Under the pieces are notes generated by a model. It was not told the origin of the DNA. It did not search any database and was given only the letters and a program-made list of their open reading frames with translations. From NCBI RefSeq assembly GCF_004209755.1, contig NZ_CP035913.1, positions 4,464,001 to 4,528,000 on the forward strand: a DNA stretch of 64,000 nucleotides, given 5' to 3'. Below are positions 43,981-52,732 of the stretch, one piece after another. The position numbers and the translations under genes were made by a program. Each line of letters begins with the position of its first letter. The first letter of the stretch is position 1. This DNA is from Pseudoduganella lutea (GTDB lineage: Bacteria; Pseudomonadota; Gammaproteobacteria; Burkholderiales; Burkholderiaceae_D).

Positions 43981-44613
43981 GTGGCTGCCGATATCAAGGT
44001 TCATAAACTGTTCAGTACGCCGATCCTGATATCCGACCTCGACAATGCGGACGAGATCAATGCCGCGTTGCTGGCCCATTTCTTGCCGCTGGCGGGGATC
44101 GAAGACGGGCGCCAGCGCAGCAATCTCGGCGGCTGGCAATCGACGGACGATTTCCACACGCTCGATCTGCCCGCAGCCCAGGAAGTGCTGCGCCATATAA
44201 CCGAAGTCATCAATTCCGCAACCGCGCTCCACACGCCGAACGGGTTGGCCGAAGTGGGCTTCCAGTGGCGGGTCAATGCGTGGGTCAACGTCAATCCGCC
44301 CGGATCGAGCAACGCGTTGCACGGCCATCCCGGCGCCTACTGGTCCGCTGTGTACTACGTCGACGATGGCGGGGCGGGGCCCGACGATGGCGGCGACCTG
44401 TTCTTCCAGGATCCGCGGGGGGTATTGCCGGCGATGCACGATCCGCTACTGCGCTTCCGTATCGAGGGCTGCCTCACGGCCGGCTATATCGAATCGATCA
44501 AGCCCCGGCCCGGCATGCTGATCGTGTTTCCCGCATGGCTGCTGCATGCGGTCGATCCGTTCCACGGTCCACGTGCGCGCGTCTCCGTCGCGTTCAATTT
44601 CGGCGCGCATTAG
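43981..44613 (+). CDS. putative 2-oxoglutarate/Fe(II)-dependent oxygenase (TIGR02466-like)
   Basis: 210 residues from a GTG at 43981 (AAGGA ten bases upstream; a TTG at 43966 is the alternative). The sequence fits the TIGR02466 group of putative 2OG-Fe(II) oxygenases: FSTPILISDL at the start, RVNAWVNVNPPGSSNALHGH (candidate metal ligands H114 or H116), PGAYWSAVYYVDDG, a late PGMLIVFPAWLLHAVDPFHG with H189, and R198 in RARVSVAFNFG as the likely 2-oxoglutarate anchor. It could hydroxylate a protein or small molecule. Placement right after fliE, within the flagellar cluster and convergent with ycgR, suggests co-expression with flagella; the substrate is unknown and a role in flagellar modification is only inference. 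Confidence 0.75.
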   Translation: MAADIKVHKLFSTPILISDLDNADEINAALLAHFLPLAGIEDGRQRSNLGGWQSTDDFHTLDLPAAQEVLRHITEVINSATALHTPNGLAEVGFQWRVNAWVNVNPPGSSNALHGHPGAYWSAVYYVDDGGAGPDDGGDLFFQDPRGVLPAMHDPLLRFRIEGCLTAGYIESIKPRPGMLIVFPAWLLHAVDPFHGPRARVSVAFNFGAH

Positions 44614-44626
44614 CAAGCTTTCCAGT

Positions 44627-44677
44627 CGTGGCCCTGCATGGCCACGCCGTTCGACAGGCGCAGAGCAGTGCTCTGCG
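44627..44677. terminator. two hairpins between convergent oxygenase and ycgR genes
   Basis: CGTGGCC/GGCCACG (44627-44646) and CGCAGAGC/GCTCTGCG (44659-44677) are two perfect short stems in the 75-base gap. No T-run follows either, so termination is possible but weakly supported. Confidence 0.35.
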
Positions 44678-44688
44678 AAACCCCTGTC

Positions 44689-45447
44689 TCATCCAATCCC
44701 GTTGATGCGGGCGTTCCGTTCGCGTTCCAGCTTGGTGATGTAGCGTTGCACGGCGGCGGCGGCGCCGCGGCCCATGTCGGTGAATTGACAGCCGAGGCGC
44801 CGGTTGGGGCGGTTGTTCAGCAGTGTCATGTCGAGCATGTTGCGGACCTGCAGGCCCACGGTCACGTTCCCGAGATCGGGCAGTTCGATCCGGCATTCGG
44901 TATAGTCGTGGCCGATCGCGTCGCCCAGCGCGAACTGGTTGTCGAGGATGGCGATGCCGCCGACGCTGATGTCGGCCAGCGGGAACACGCCCACGCCGTC
45001 GCCCAGTTCGGGCGGCAGCGGAATCGACACGCGCACTGGGTTCGTCAGCGGTGTCGCCATCCGGTAGTACTCGCGCCGCTGCAGCCGGATCAGGCTCGCT
45101 GGTACGGTCATTTTCAGCGCCGGCTTGCCGTCGTGGAGCGTGGCGTGCAACTGGTCGGCATTGAAGAAAATGCGAATCTTGTCGAGCGACGTCTCGAACG
45201 ATACTTCCCCGCTGAGCAGGCGCCGTTCGTGTTCCGGGTCGAGCGGGCGGTCGATCAGCACCGTGTCGGTGTCGCCGTCCACGTCGAGGATCGCCGTGGT
45301 GTAGACCTCCGCGCCGTCACGCGCGGCGGCGCGTACGTCCTGTTTCTTGTCGGAGATCGCGCGCAGCAGCGCGATGATTTCCCGGCGCGATCCTACCTCG
45401 AAATCGTGCCAGTTTTCGGTATCCGTGTCCGCAATGAAGGGTTGCAT
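44689..45447 (-). CDS. ycgR: flagellar brake protein YcgR (PilZ, c-di-GMP receptor)
   Basis: 252 residues from an ATG at 45447 whose A is shared with the TGA of the upstream FlhB-like gene. YcgR slows the flagellar motor when it binds c-di-GMP. N-terminal YcgR domain at about 10-115; C-terminal PilZ domain with the binding motifs R125-EYY-R129 and D159-x-S161-xx-G164 (ADISVGGIAILD). Both motifs are intact, so c-di-GMP binding is expected. A diguanylate cyclase gene lies at 56301-57872. Last gene of the presumed fliD-fliS-fliT-fliK2-FlhB-like-ycgR unit. Confidence 0.93.
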   Translation of the reverse strand: MQPFIADTDTENWHDFEVGSRREIIALLRAISDKKQDVRAAARDGAEVYTTAILDVDGDTDTVLIDRPLDPEHERRLLSGEVSFETSLDKIRIFFNADQLHATLHDGKPALKMTVPASLIRLQRREYYRMATPLTNPVRVSIPLPPELGDGVGVFPLADISVGGIAILDNQFALGDAIGHDYTECRIELPDLGNVTVGLQVRNMLDMTLLNNRPNRRLGCQFTDMGRGAAAAVQRYITKLERERNARINGIG

Positions 45448-45827
45448 CAAGGTTCGCCAGAGGTAGTAGTGGAAGTGGGAGGGGGGAGGGCGGCTTCGGT
45501 ATCGGGGGCGGGCGGTGGCGCCGTGCCGGATTTTTTGGCTGCCTCGATATGATAAAGCCAGGCCAACAGTTCCGCAATGACACGGTAGAGCGTGGGCGGA
45601 ATCTGCCGGTCGAGGTCGATATCCATCAGCAGCGATACCAACTCCTTCGACTCGTGCACGTAGACACCTGCCTCGGCGGCCACGGCGATGATCTGCTCGG
45701 CCACCAGCCCGCGCCCCTTGGCGACGACTTTCGGTGCGCCCTCACCGTTGCGGTAGGCGAGGGCAACGGCGTTCTGGTACGGGCGCTTGGGGGCTTCGTC
45801 ACGCTTCGGGCTATCGTCACGCTTCAT
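45447..45827 (-). CDS. FlhB C-terminal-domain paralogue (EscU/YscU/FlhB-like)
   Basis: 126 residues from an ATG at 45827 (a longer frame to 45875 overlaps the previous gene). It aligns with the cytoplasmic domain of FlhB from just after the cleavage site: NAVALAYRNGEGAPKVVAKG here against YAVALKYADGSKGAPKVVAKG in FlhB, then LYRVIAELLAWLYHIE against LYAAVAEVLAYVYQL. The autocleavage NPTH is absent (PYQNAVAL). There are no membrane segments. Such small FlhB-like proteins are known near FliK-like genes, and FlhB-CC domains bind export substrates, so it may modulate substrate switching; that role is inference. It overlaps the FliK-like gene by 11 bases and shares one base with ycgR. Confidence 0.82.
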   Translation of the reverse strand: MKRDDSPKRDEAPKRPYQNAVALAYRNGEGAPKVVAKGRGLVAEQIIAVAAEAGVYVHESKELVSLLMDIDLDRQIPPTLYRVIAELLAWLYHIEAAKKSGTAPPPAPDTEAALPPPTSTTTSGEP

Positions 45828-46983
45828 CGCTGCCCGCCCTTGCTTCGGTTTCCGCTGCGGTGTCTGCTCCAGCACCTGCTCCAGTACCGATGGTCAGCGA
45901 GGCCAGCGGCGCGTCGGCCGCTTCCAGCGCGCGCTGCAGTGCGCCGGACCAGGCGCGCAGCTCGGCGGCGGTGTCATCGGTACCGGATTGCATGGCCACG
46001 TGTACCTGGTCGCCGACCAGCGTGATGGTGGCCGCCACCTTGCCCAGCAGCGGCAGCGAAAAGCGCATGCCGCTGCGCCACACGGGCTGCTCGTCGGCCT
46101 CGCCGCGGCCGCGCGAACGGCCCTCGTTTTCCTCGCGCTCCACCTCCCACTGCATTTTCTGGCCGGGCCACGCCTCGCCATGCCATTGCACCTTGCCCTG
46201 TTCCTGGGCGTGCAGCTGCAGGTTGATCATCTGCGCGGCGGAGAGGTCGGGGCCACCCATCGCGCGCGCCAGCGCTTCGGAGGAGGCTTGCTGCGTCATC
46301 CGCTGCATCTGCGGTTCGCGTGCCAGGTCCTGCAGGCTGCGCTTGCCTTCCGCCCATTCGGCCACGTGCGATTCGTAGAACAGCCCGGATTCGCCCAGCA
46401 CGTTCTTCAGCGCCAGTTCGATGCGTTCGGGATCGGGCGCGCCCGCGGCCACCAGCGGATTCCTGCCATGGATGACAACGGGCGCCCCGGGTGCCGTGTA
46501 GGCCTGCGTCAGCGCGCTGGCGATTGCCCGCGCGGCGGGGCTGAGCGTGGCCTGCGCGGAAGTGTGGTCAAGCTTGGGGAGCTGGTCGGCGGCAACCAGC
46601 GGTGCCTTGTTCAGCAATACCGCGGCTGAACTCATCGGCCGCGCCTGGCTCGCGCCCGCCTCGCCGGGGGCGGTGTAGACCGTGGCGGGCTGCGCCTGTT
46701 CGGTGCCGACCTGCAGCAATGGCCGTGGTTGCGCGGCGACGACATTGAGCGCAACCTGTGCGCCTACCTGCGTGCCGCCGGGAAGCACCATGCGGGCATT
46801 CGTGTCGGCCACACGCACCAGGTAGCTGCCGTCGGGGATCTTCGCCAGCACCTCGCCCTGCACGGTCTTGCCCACCATCGGCGCCAGGTTGCGCTGGAAC
46901 GCAGCTTGCCGCGGATCGGCGACCGATGGGCCGCCGCCTGGCACCAGGGGCCGCAAGCCGGCCGGGTCGAGCCGCGTCTGCAC
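45817..46983 (-). CDS. second FliK-like hook-length control protein
   Basis: 388 residues. The C-terminal third resembles the FliK Flg_hook domain: GMRFSLPLLGKVAATITLVG, DQVHVAMQSGTDDTAAELRA and WSGALQRALEAADAPLASLT. The N-terminal part has a distinct beta-rich domain (VGKTVQGEVLAKIPDGSYLV; LPGGTQVGAQVALNVV) and lacks the long Gln/Pro ruler region of the fliK product at 36596. It lies after fliT and overlaps the FlhB-like gene, so a FliK-type and an FlhB-type protein are made together. A role different from hook-length measurement is possible. Confidence 0.78.
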   Translation of the reverse strand: MQTRLDPAGLRPLVPGGGPSVADPRQAAFQRNLAPMVGKTVQGEVLAKIPDGSYLVRVADTNARMVLPGGTQVGAQVALNVVAAQPRPLLQVGTEQAQPATVYTAPGEAGASQARPMSSAAVLLNKAPLVAADQLPKLDHTSAQATLSPAARAIASALTQAYTAPGAPVVIHGRNPLVAAGAPDPERIELALKNVLGESGLFYESHVAEWAEGKRSLQDLAREPQMQRMTQQASSEALARAMGGPDLSAAQMINLQLHAQEQGKVQWHGEAWPGQKMQWEVEREENEGRSRGRGEADEQPVWRSGMRFSLPLLGKVAATITLVGDQVHVAMQSGTDDTAAELRAWSGALQRALEAADAPLASLTIGTGAGAGADTAAETEARAGSDEA

Positions 46984-47028
46984 TGCTTATGTTCTCCCGT
47001 TACCGCGTGTTTGCATTGTCCGTGTACT

Positions 47029-47361
47029 TCAGACGCCGCCGTAGGCGTTCACCAGGCGCCGCTCCGTGCCCGTGCTGTTGATGAGCCGGGACAGCTGCGC
47101 CATCCAGGGCGTGATCAGGTCGCGCACCTTGCGGTCATCGTCCAGCATCTGCTTGATGAGCGTGGCCTTGCGCGCACGCTCCTCGCCTTCCAGCCGCACC
47201 ATGCCCTCGTTGACCTTGAGAACGGCCACATGCGCATTCATGCGCTGTTCCAGCTCCTGCAGGTGCTCCCAGTCGGAAGCATTGGCGGCCGCCACCATCT
47301 GGCTGGTCAGTTCGCTCATTGCCGCATACACGCACAGCACGTCATGATTGGTCATCGTCAT
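47029..47361 (-). CDS. fliT: flagellar protein FliT
   Basis: 110 residues, helical, no membrane segment (DWEHLQELEQRMNAHVAVLK; EERARKATLIKQMLDDDRKV). FliT is the export chaperone of FliD, and in enterobacteria also restrains FlhDC. It lies 39 bases after fliS in the order fliD-fliS-fliT, which is diagnostic because the family is poorly conserved. An alternative ATG at 47355 would shorten it by two residues. Confidence 0.86.
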   Translation of the reverse strand: MTMTNHDVLCVYAAMSELTSQMVAAANASDWEHLQELEQRMNAHVAVLKVNEGMVRLEGEERARKATLIKQMLDDDRKVRDLITPWMAQLSRLINSTGTERRLVNAYGGV

Positions 47362-47400
47362 CGTCTGGTCTGTTGGAAAAACTGCTTGTTGCCAAATTGC

Positions 47401-47841
47401 TTACTGCCGCTGGTTGGCCACGGGCGCACCACCCGCCTGCGCGCCGCCGCCTTCTTCGCCGATCTGCTTCCATGTGTCGCGCAGGTCCGTCAGCAGGCCG
47501 CGCACCTCATCCAGGATCTCGACCTGGTTCTGCAGGTTGGCGGTCAGCAGGCGCGAGCTCATGTATTCGTACAGCGCGTCCAGGTTCTTGGCGATGTCGC
47601 CGCCCACTTCCTTGTCCAGGCTGGCCTTCAGGCCGTTGTCGATGATCTGGATCGCGTGCGAAATGGCCTTGCCTTTCGCTTCGATATTGCCGGCCTTCAT
47701 GTGATTGGTGGCATTGATCAGGGCGAGTACCGCGCCGTCGTACAACATCGTGATCAGTTTGTGCGGCGTGGCGGCCGCGATGCCGGTTTCCAGGCCGACC
47801 TTGGCGTAGGCATTGACGCCGCGTTGCGGGCTTCCGAACAT
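47401..47841 (-). CDS. fliS: flagellar export chaperone FliS
   Basis: 146 residues. Flagellin chaperone. VNAYAKVGLETGIAAATPHK, LITMLYDGAVLALINATNHM and KGKAISHAIQIIDNGLKASL are the family landmarks, followed by LDALYEYMSSRLLTANLQNQ. A perfect AAGGAG lies before the ATG. A short Gly/Ala/Gln-rich tail follows the last helix. 27 bases after fliD. Confidence 0.97.
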   Translation of the reverse strand: MFGSPQRGVNAYAKVGLETGIAAATPHKLITMLYDGAVLALINATNHMKAGNIEAKGKAISHAIQIIDNGLKASLDKEVGGDIAKNLDALYEYMSSRLLTANLQNQVEILDEVRGLLTDLRDTWKQIGEEGGGAQAGGAPVANQRQ

Positions 47842-47868
47842 GGTGTTCTCCTTGTTTCCTTGTTGCTG

Positions 47869-50523
47869 TTAGCGGTTGGCGGACAGGGCCGACAACTGCT
47901 GGGTCAGGTAGTTCGACGTCGTTTGCATATTCGACAGCATGACGTCCAGTGCGCTGTACTGCTTGCGGTAGCGGGCTTCGATGCCGGACAGCTTGTCGGT
48001 GAACGCGTCGCTCTGTTTTTGCACGCTCTTGATCGACGCGTTCAAGCCATCCGTGCGGCTGGCGATCTGGCCTGTCTTGCCGAGCATCGTGGTGGCCAGG
48101 TTGTTCATCTGGTAGGCATAGCCTTGCGAGAAGCTGACCGTGCCGCGCGGGCCGGCGGCACCGCCGGTGATGTCGATCTTCAGGCCTTCGACATCCGTGC
48201 CGGCCTTGCCGGTCATCGTTTGCCCGGAGCCCGTCACCGGATGGCCGCCGATCGTGCCGGTCACATCCAGCCCGGCGACCGCGGTGCTGCCGCCGAACAG
48301 GCTGTCGGTCGTGGTGCCGGTGCCCGAAGCCAGGGCGATGTTCGACGTCGACCCGTACTTCGCCGAGGACACGGCAAGCTTGCCGTCGGCGTCGATCGAT
48401 GCCGTCACCGAGTTGCCCGCGCTGGAAAATGCCGTGGTGCCGTTGATCGACGACTGCACCACCTTCGCCAGCTCGGCCGGCGTGTAGGTACCGGCCGGGA
48501 TCGTGACCATGGCCATGTTCTTGCTGTTGCTGGGCGTGGTGTCGTTCAGCGTGACCGACCAGGTGGTGTTGGCCGCAATGGTGGTGCTGGGCGGTACCGC
48601 GGCGCCGCTCGTCAGTGCGCCCTGGGTCGCCATCTGCGTGATTTCCAGGTCATATGTGCCGGGCTTGGTGGCGGCGCTGGAACTCGTGAACGAGACCTGA
48701 TTGTCGGTGGTCTTGCCGACCGCGCCGAACAGCGTGCCGATATCGGCGTAATTGGTGTCGATCGCCTTCTGGAACTTGGTCGAATCGAGCGCCAGCGTGC
48801 CATCCTTCGTGAAGCCGATGCCCACGTCGCTCAGGTTGCTGAACGCGCCGGAAATACCGGTGATGCTCGACGTCAGCATGCGGCGCATCTGCGACTGGAC
48901 CGACTGGGCGGTGGCATCGCCCTGCAGCGCACCGGCCGACTTGGTGTCGGGGTTGTAACCGGTCAGCTTCTTCAGTGTGCCGGACAGGTCGTTGTAAGCC
49001 TTGACGAACGCTTCGACATTGGTCTTGACCTGCGTGGTATTGCGGCTCACCGCCAGCGTGCTCGAGCCGGTCTGCGTCACGGTCAGGTTCACGCCCTGGA
49101 TGGCCTCGCCGACATTGTTCGACTTGCTCGTGACGGCGATGCCGTTGACGGTCAGCTTTGTATCCTGCGCGGCCGAGGTCTGCGTCATCTTCTGCGTGCC
49201 GGAAGGATCGTAGCTCAGCAGGTCGGCCAGCGCCGCGTCGGGCGGATCGGTATCGGTGCCGGACAGCGAAATCTTCATCGACGAATTGGCGCCCGTGGCG
49301 TTCGAGGTGAACACCAGGTGGTAAGGCGTGCTGCTGCCGTCCGACACGATGGTGGCGGTCACGCCCAGGCCCGCCTTGTTGACGGCGTCGCGAATGCCTT
49401 CCAGCGAGTTATTGGTGGAATCGATCGTCACGGTGCCGGACGCAACGTTGGCATCCTGCGAAAAAGCGCCGCCAAGATAGGTGCCGCCGGTGCCGGCCGT
49501 GAGGCCCGCCGCGGCCGGGTTGCTGCCGGCGATCGTGATCGGGCTGGCGTCGGTCGAACTGAGCGAAATACCGCCGGTCGCCATAACGCTGAAACCGGGA
49601 TTGACCGTGGCACTGTCCTTATGGATACCGCCGCTGACGCCGGCCGTGACGACTTCTTCCACCTCGATGTTGGAGCCATCGGTGCGGGTGAATTTCAGGT
49701 CGCCGCCGGCGGCAGTACCGCTGACGGAAATGCCGGCATCGTTCAGCGCGGTCAGCACGGTCGAGGGAACGGTCAGCGCCGTGTCGATCGACTCCGCCGT
49801 GATGCCCGCGCCGGCGGCGATGCCCGCTGCCTGCGCGCCGATCTCCACGCCGCCCACCTTCAGCGCATACGTGCCGCCGCCGTCAGTAGAAACCTGGCCG
49901 AAGCCGCCGAAGAGCGCGGCGTCCGTTTCCGCCGCCGTTGCATTGGCGGTCACCCCGGTCGTGGTGCTCTTGGCATTGATGGCCTCGGCCAATGCACGGC
50001 CGCTCGTGGTGGTGCTGTCGGTGGCGATCGCGGTGCCGTTGATCGACAGCGAGCCGTTGCTGATACCGTTCGCAGGCACGGCGCCGGTCAGCTTGGTGCC
50101 GGCCAGGCCGAAGCCGCCGCTGGCGCTGCCGAACTGGAACGACAGCGTGGTCTTGCCGCCCAGGCCGATGGCGGACTTGTTGCTGGTAATGCCAGGCGTC
50201 GTCAGCGTCTGTGCCTGGGCGAGCTGCGTGACATTGACCTTGTAGTTGCCGGCCACGGCCTTCGACGATGCCGATGCGGTCATGACATCGGCATTGCTCG
50301 GCGAGGCGCTGAGTGCATTGAAGTCCGAAGCCTTGGTCAGCGCGCCGAGCGACGACTGGAACACCCCGATGGCGCCGGACAGCGACCCATAGGCGGACAG
50401 CGACGCCTGGTACGACATCGTTTTTTGCTGGAACTTGGCCAACGGCTGCTGTTCGACAGCCATCAGCTGGGAAACGATGCTGCTGACGTCTAGTACGCCG
50501 CCGGTTGCGGAGATGGTTGCCAC
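47869..50523 (-). CDS. fliD: flagellar filament cap protein FliD (long form)
   Basis: 884 residues; most FliD proteins have about 470. It caps the filament and helps flagellin fold. The start is GTG at 50523 with AGGAG seven bases before. N-terminal VLDVSSIVSQLMAVEQQPLA and C-terminal LDVMLSNMQTTSNYLTQQLS are canonical. The extra length lies in Thr/Ser/Gly-rich outer domains: a flagellin-IN-type unit (NSLEGIRDAVNKAGLGVTAT), and two copies of a motif, AGNYKVNVTQLAQAQTLTT near the N-terminus and PGTYDLEITQMATQGALTS in the C-terminal half, indicating internal duplication. A FliA promoter lies 35 bases upstream. Confidence 0.95.
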   Translation of the reverse strand: MATISATGGVLDVSSIVSQLMAVEQQPLAKFQQKTMSYQASLSAYGSLSGAIGVFQSSLGALTKASDFNALSASPSNADVMTASASSKAVAGNYKVNVTQLAQAQTLTTPGITSNKSAIGLGGKTTLSFQFGSASGGFGLAGTKLTGAVPANGISNGSLSINGTAIATDSTTTSGRALAEAINAKSTTTGVTANATAAETDAALFGGFGQVSTDGGGTYALKVGGVEIGAQAAGIAAGAGITAESIDTALTVPSTVLTALNDAGISVSGTAAGGDLKFTRTDGSNIEVEEVVTAGVSGGIHKDSATVNPGFSVMATGGISLSSTDASPITIAGSNPAAAGLTAGTGGTYLGGAFSQDANVASGTVTIDSTNNSLEGIRDAVNKAGLGVTATIVSDGSSTPYHLVFTSNATGANSSMKISLSGTDTDPPDAALADLLSYDPSGTQKMTQTSAAQDTKLTVNGIAVTSKSNNVGEAIQGVNLTVTQTGSSTLAVSRNTTQVKTNVEAFVKAYNDLSGTLKKLTGYNPDTKSAGALQGDATAQSVQSQMRRMLTSSITGISGAFSNLSDVGIGFTKDGTLALDSTKFQKAIDTNYADIGTLFGAVGKTTDNQVSFTSSSAATKPGTYDLEITQMATQGALTSGAAVPPSTTIAANTTWSVTLNDTTPSNSKNMAMVTIPAGTYTPAELAKVVQSSINGTTAFSSAGNSVTASIDADGKLAVSSAKYGSTSNIALASGTGTTTDSLFGGSTAVAGLDVTGTIGGHPVTGSGQTMTGKAGTDVEGLKIDITGGAAGPRGTVSFSQGYAYQMNNLATTMLGKTGQIASRTDGLNASIKSVQKQSDAFTDKLSGIEARYRKQYSALDVMLSNMQTTSNYLTQQLSALSANR

Positions 50524-50557
50524 GGCTGTGCTCCTGAGAAAGCGATAATGTAGTTCA

Positions 50558-50584
50558 TTATCGGCAGAATCAAACGAGACTTGA
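50558..50584 (-). promoter_or_regulatory. sigma-28 (FliA) promoter of fliD
   Basis: On the minus strand TCAAGTCT, 11 bases, then a perfect GCCGATAA. It lies 34 bases before the fliD GTG and probably drives fliD-fliS-fliT and the genes that follow them. Confidence 0.82.
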
Positions 50585-50695
50585 GAGGGAGAAACAAAGT
50601 CCAGTTTCTGCGATGAGTCCGATGGTAGCGCAAAGAAAATGGGGCCGACGCCCTTGTAGGAGCCGGCCTCGTGCTGTGGGCAACGCTGCGACAGG

Positions 50696-51091
50696 TCAGG
50701 CTTTTTCGCTGATCAGCAGGCCGAAGGCCTTGTCGAGCGCCTTGGCGATCTCCAGCGCTTCCTCGGTAGGCATCTGCCGCACTACCTCCTTCGTTGCGCT
50801 GTCGACGACCTTGACGACCGTGCGCTTGCTGTCCTCATCGATGGAAAACTCGAGGTTTTGCGCGTGCACCGACGCATTGAGCTTGCCGACGGCGTCCTTC
50901 AGTTCGTCGGTCGGGCCGGTGTACTTGCCGGCGGCATCCGCCGTGTCCGCGGTCGTGGTGGTTGTGGTGGTCGTGGCGGCCGTTGCCGTCGTGGTTGCGG
51001 GCGTGCGCACCGTGCTGGGGGCGGCGCCCTGTGCCGCGTAACCCCGTTCCGGTCTCGCGGCGGGATAGATGCCGAGCGGGTCGATTGTCAT
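50696..51091 (-). CDS. flaG: flagellar protein FlaG
   Basis: 131 residues. FlaG proteins affect filament length; the mechanism is unclear. The C-terminal FlaG domain is seen as ASVHAQNLEFSIDEDSKRTV and VKVVDSATKEVVRQMPTEEA. Residues about 25-50 are a Thr/Ala simple-sequence tract with a run of eight Thr (codon-level repeat of GTC/GTG/GTT-type triplets on the plus strand at 50945-51005), which could vary in length by slippage. It lies between fliC (51200) and fliD on the minus strand. Confidence 0.9.
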   Translation of the reverse strand: MTIDPLGIYPAARPERGYAAQGAAPSTVRTPATTTATAATTTTTTTTADTADAAGKYTGPTDELKDAVGKLNASVHAQNLEFSIDEDSKRTVVKVVDSATKEVVRQMPTEEALEIAKALDKAFGLLISEKA

Positions 51092-51159
51092 GATGGATTC
51101 CTGGATGCGAAAAATTCCCCGGCCGAATTTCTCCGGGCAGGGAACTGTAAAGTGCGAAA

Positions 51160-51190
51160 TGAACCGGCTGGCTGAACGCTGGCCGGTTCA
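51160..51190 (-). terminator. possible terminator of the first flagellin gene
   Basis: TGAACCGGC at 51160 pairs with GCCGGTTCA at 51182-51190, just after the flagellin stop. The sequence after it on the minus strand (TTTCGC, ACTTTACAG) is only moderately T-rich. Confidence 0.4.
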
Positions 51191-51199
51191 CATTACCGA

Positions 51200-52639
51200 T
51201 TAACGCAGCAGGCTCATCACGCCGTTCGGCAGCGAGTTCGCCTGGGCCAGCATGGCGGTACCGGCCTGCTGCAGGATCTGGCCGCGGGTCATGGCGGCGG
51301 TTTCCGATGCGAAGTCGGTATCGACGATACGGCTGCGCGATGCCGACAGGTTTTCCGACGTCGTCGACAGGTTCGAGATGGTCGACGAGAAGCGCGATTG
51401 CAGTGCACCGTATTCGGCGCGCTGGCTGTTGACCGTCGACAGTGCGGCGTCGGCGATCTTGATGGCCAGCTGGGCACCTTCGAACGAGGTCACGTCCAGG
51501 TCGGCGACCGAGTTCAGGGTCGACGAGCCGCCGTCCTGCAGGTCCAGGCCCGAGCCTGCGTCGTCGACGGAGAAGCTCTGTGCCGAGTCCATCGTGATAC
51601 GGCCGTTGGCCGTGCCGCCGTTGGCTGCCGCCGCCGGGGTACCCATCGCGCCATCGGCCGCGTAGGTTGCCAGGGTCATGTCTTCGGTGCTGTTCTCGAT
51701 CGAGATGTCCGCACCGCTGGCATGGGTCAGCTTGATGCCGCCGTTTTCCTGGTCGTACTGCGCCGTGATGCCGGTGGCGGACGATTGCGCGTTGATGGCG
51801 CTGATGCCCGAGGCGAAATCGCTGGCCGAGCTGCCGGAGCCGGTCGTGAAGGAGATCGTCTTCGCGGTGCCGTTGTCGCCCTTCAGTTCGAACGAGTAGG
51901 CGGTGCTGGCGGTCAGGCCCATGTTCATGTCGGTACGGGCGGTCGCGGACACGCCGGTGTCGCCAGTCTGCTTGTTGATCTTGTCGGCGATGGTTTTCGC
52001 CGTGTCGCCCGTTTCCGTGCTGACGGTCTTCGAACCGCGTGCGCCGTTGATCGTGATGTCCTGCGCGTCGACGACGTTGCTGGTGCCCGCAGCCGCGATA
52101 TCAGCCTGGCCGGCAGCGATACGGTTGTTGCCGTACGTGTTGGTCTGGAAGTTCGAGCCATTGGCCGAGATCAGCTGGTTGGCATCGGCGCCGACCTGGA
52201 AGTTCGCGGTGCCCATCGTGCCGTCCAGCAGCGACTGGCCGTTGAACGTGGTGGTCTTGGCGATACGGTTCAGTTCCGACGACAGCTGGCCGACTTCGGT
52301 CTGCAGGGCCTGGCGGTCCGATGCCGAGTTGGTGCTGTTCGACGACTGCACGGCCAGTTCGCGGATACGTTGCAGGATGTCGCCCGACGAGGACAGTGCG
52401 CCTTCAGCCGTTTGCGTCATCGACACGCCGTCGTTGGCGTTGCGGGTTGCTTGCGTCATGCCGCGAATCTGGGAATTCATCCGGTCGGAAATTGCCAAAC
52501 CAGCAGCGTCATCCTTTGCGCTGTTGATGCGCAGGCCGGAAGACAGGCGTTGCAGCGAGGTGGACAGCGCCGATTGCGACTGGCTCAGGTTACGCTGCGA
52601 GTTAAGGGATGCGACGTTGGTGTTGATTGGGGAAGCCAT
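51200..52639 (-). CDS. fliC: flagellin (copy 1)
   Basis: 479 residues. Filament subunit, exported with FliS. Conserved N-terminal D0/D1 ([40 protein letters not shown]) and C-terminal D1/D0 (ending [12 protein letters not shown]). The stretch [10 protein letters not shown] is the D1 segment recognised by TLR5 in beta- and gammaproteobacteria. The variable middle has Gly/Ala/Thr-rich D2/D3 domains. It is colinear with the two downstream copies but differs at many scattered positions (for example SQSQSALST for TGSQGALST at the N-terminus). It has its own FliA promoter and a GGAG ribosome site. Confidence 0.97.
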   Translation of the reverse strand: MASPINTNVASLNSQRNLSQSQSALSTSLQRLSSGLRINSAKDDAAGLAISDRMNSQIRGMTQATRNANDGVSMTQTAEGALSSSGDILQRIRELAVQSSNSTNSASDRQALQTEVGQLSSELNRIAKTTTFNGQSLLDGTMGTANFQVGADANQLISANGSNFQTNTYGNNRIAAGQADIAAAGTSNVVDAQDITINGARGSKTVSTETGDTAKTIADKINKQTGDTGVSATARTDMNMGLTASTAYSFELKGDNGTAKTISFTTGSGSSASDFASGISAINAQSSATGITAQYDQENGGIKLTHASGADISIENSTEDMTLATYAADGAMGTPAAAANGGTANGRITMDSAQSFSVDDAGSGLDLQDGGSSTLNSVADLDVTSFEGAQLAIKIADAALSTVNSQRAEYGALQSRFSSTISNLSTTSENLSASRSRIVDTDFASETAAMTRGQILQQAGTAMLAQANSLPNGVMSLLR

Positions 52640-52732
52640 TTAATACTCCAGACAGATACTTCGATTCGGCATTTGCGCTTTCACTTTGGCCCGCCTCCAC
52701 GTTTCGAGACGATCAAGCCGCTGTTGTAACTG

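Noticed and set aside
46729..50493. A 1,254-codon open frame on the plus strand opposite fliT, fliS and fliD
   Set aside because: It mirrors real genes on the minus strand and has an Arg/Gly/His-rich composition without domains or a ribosome site.
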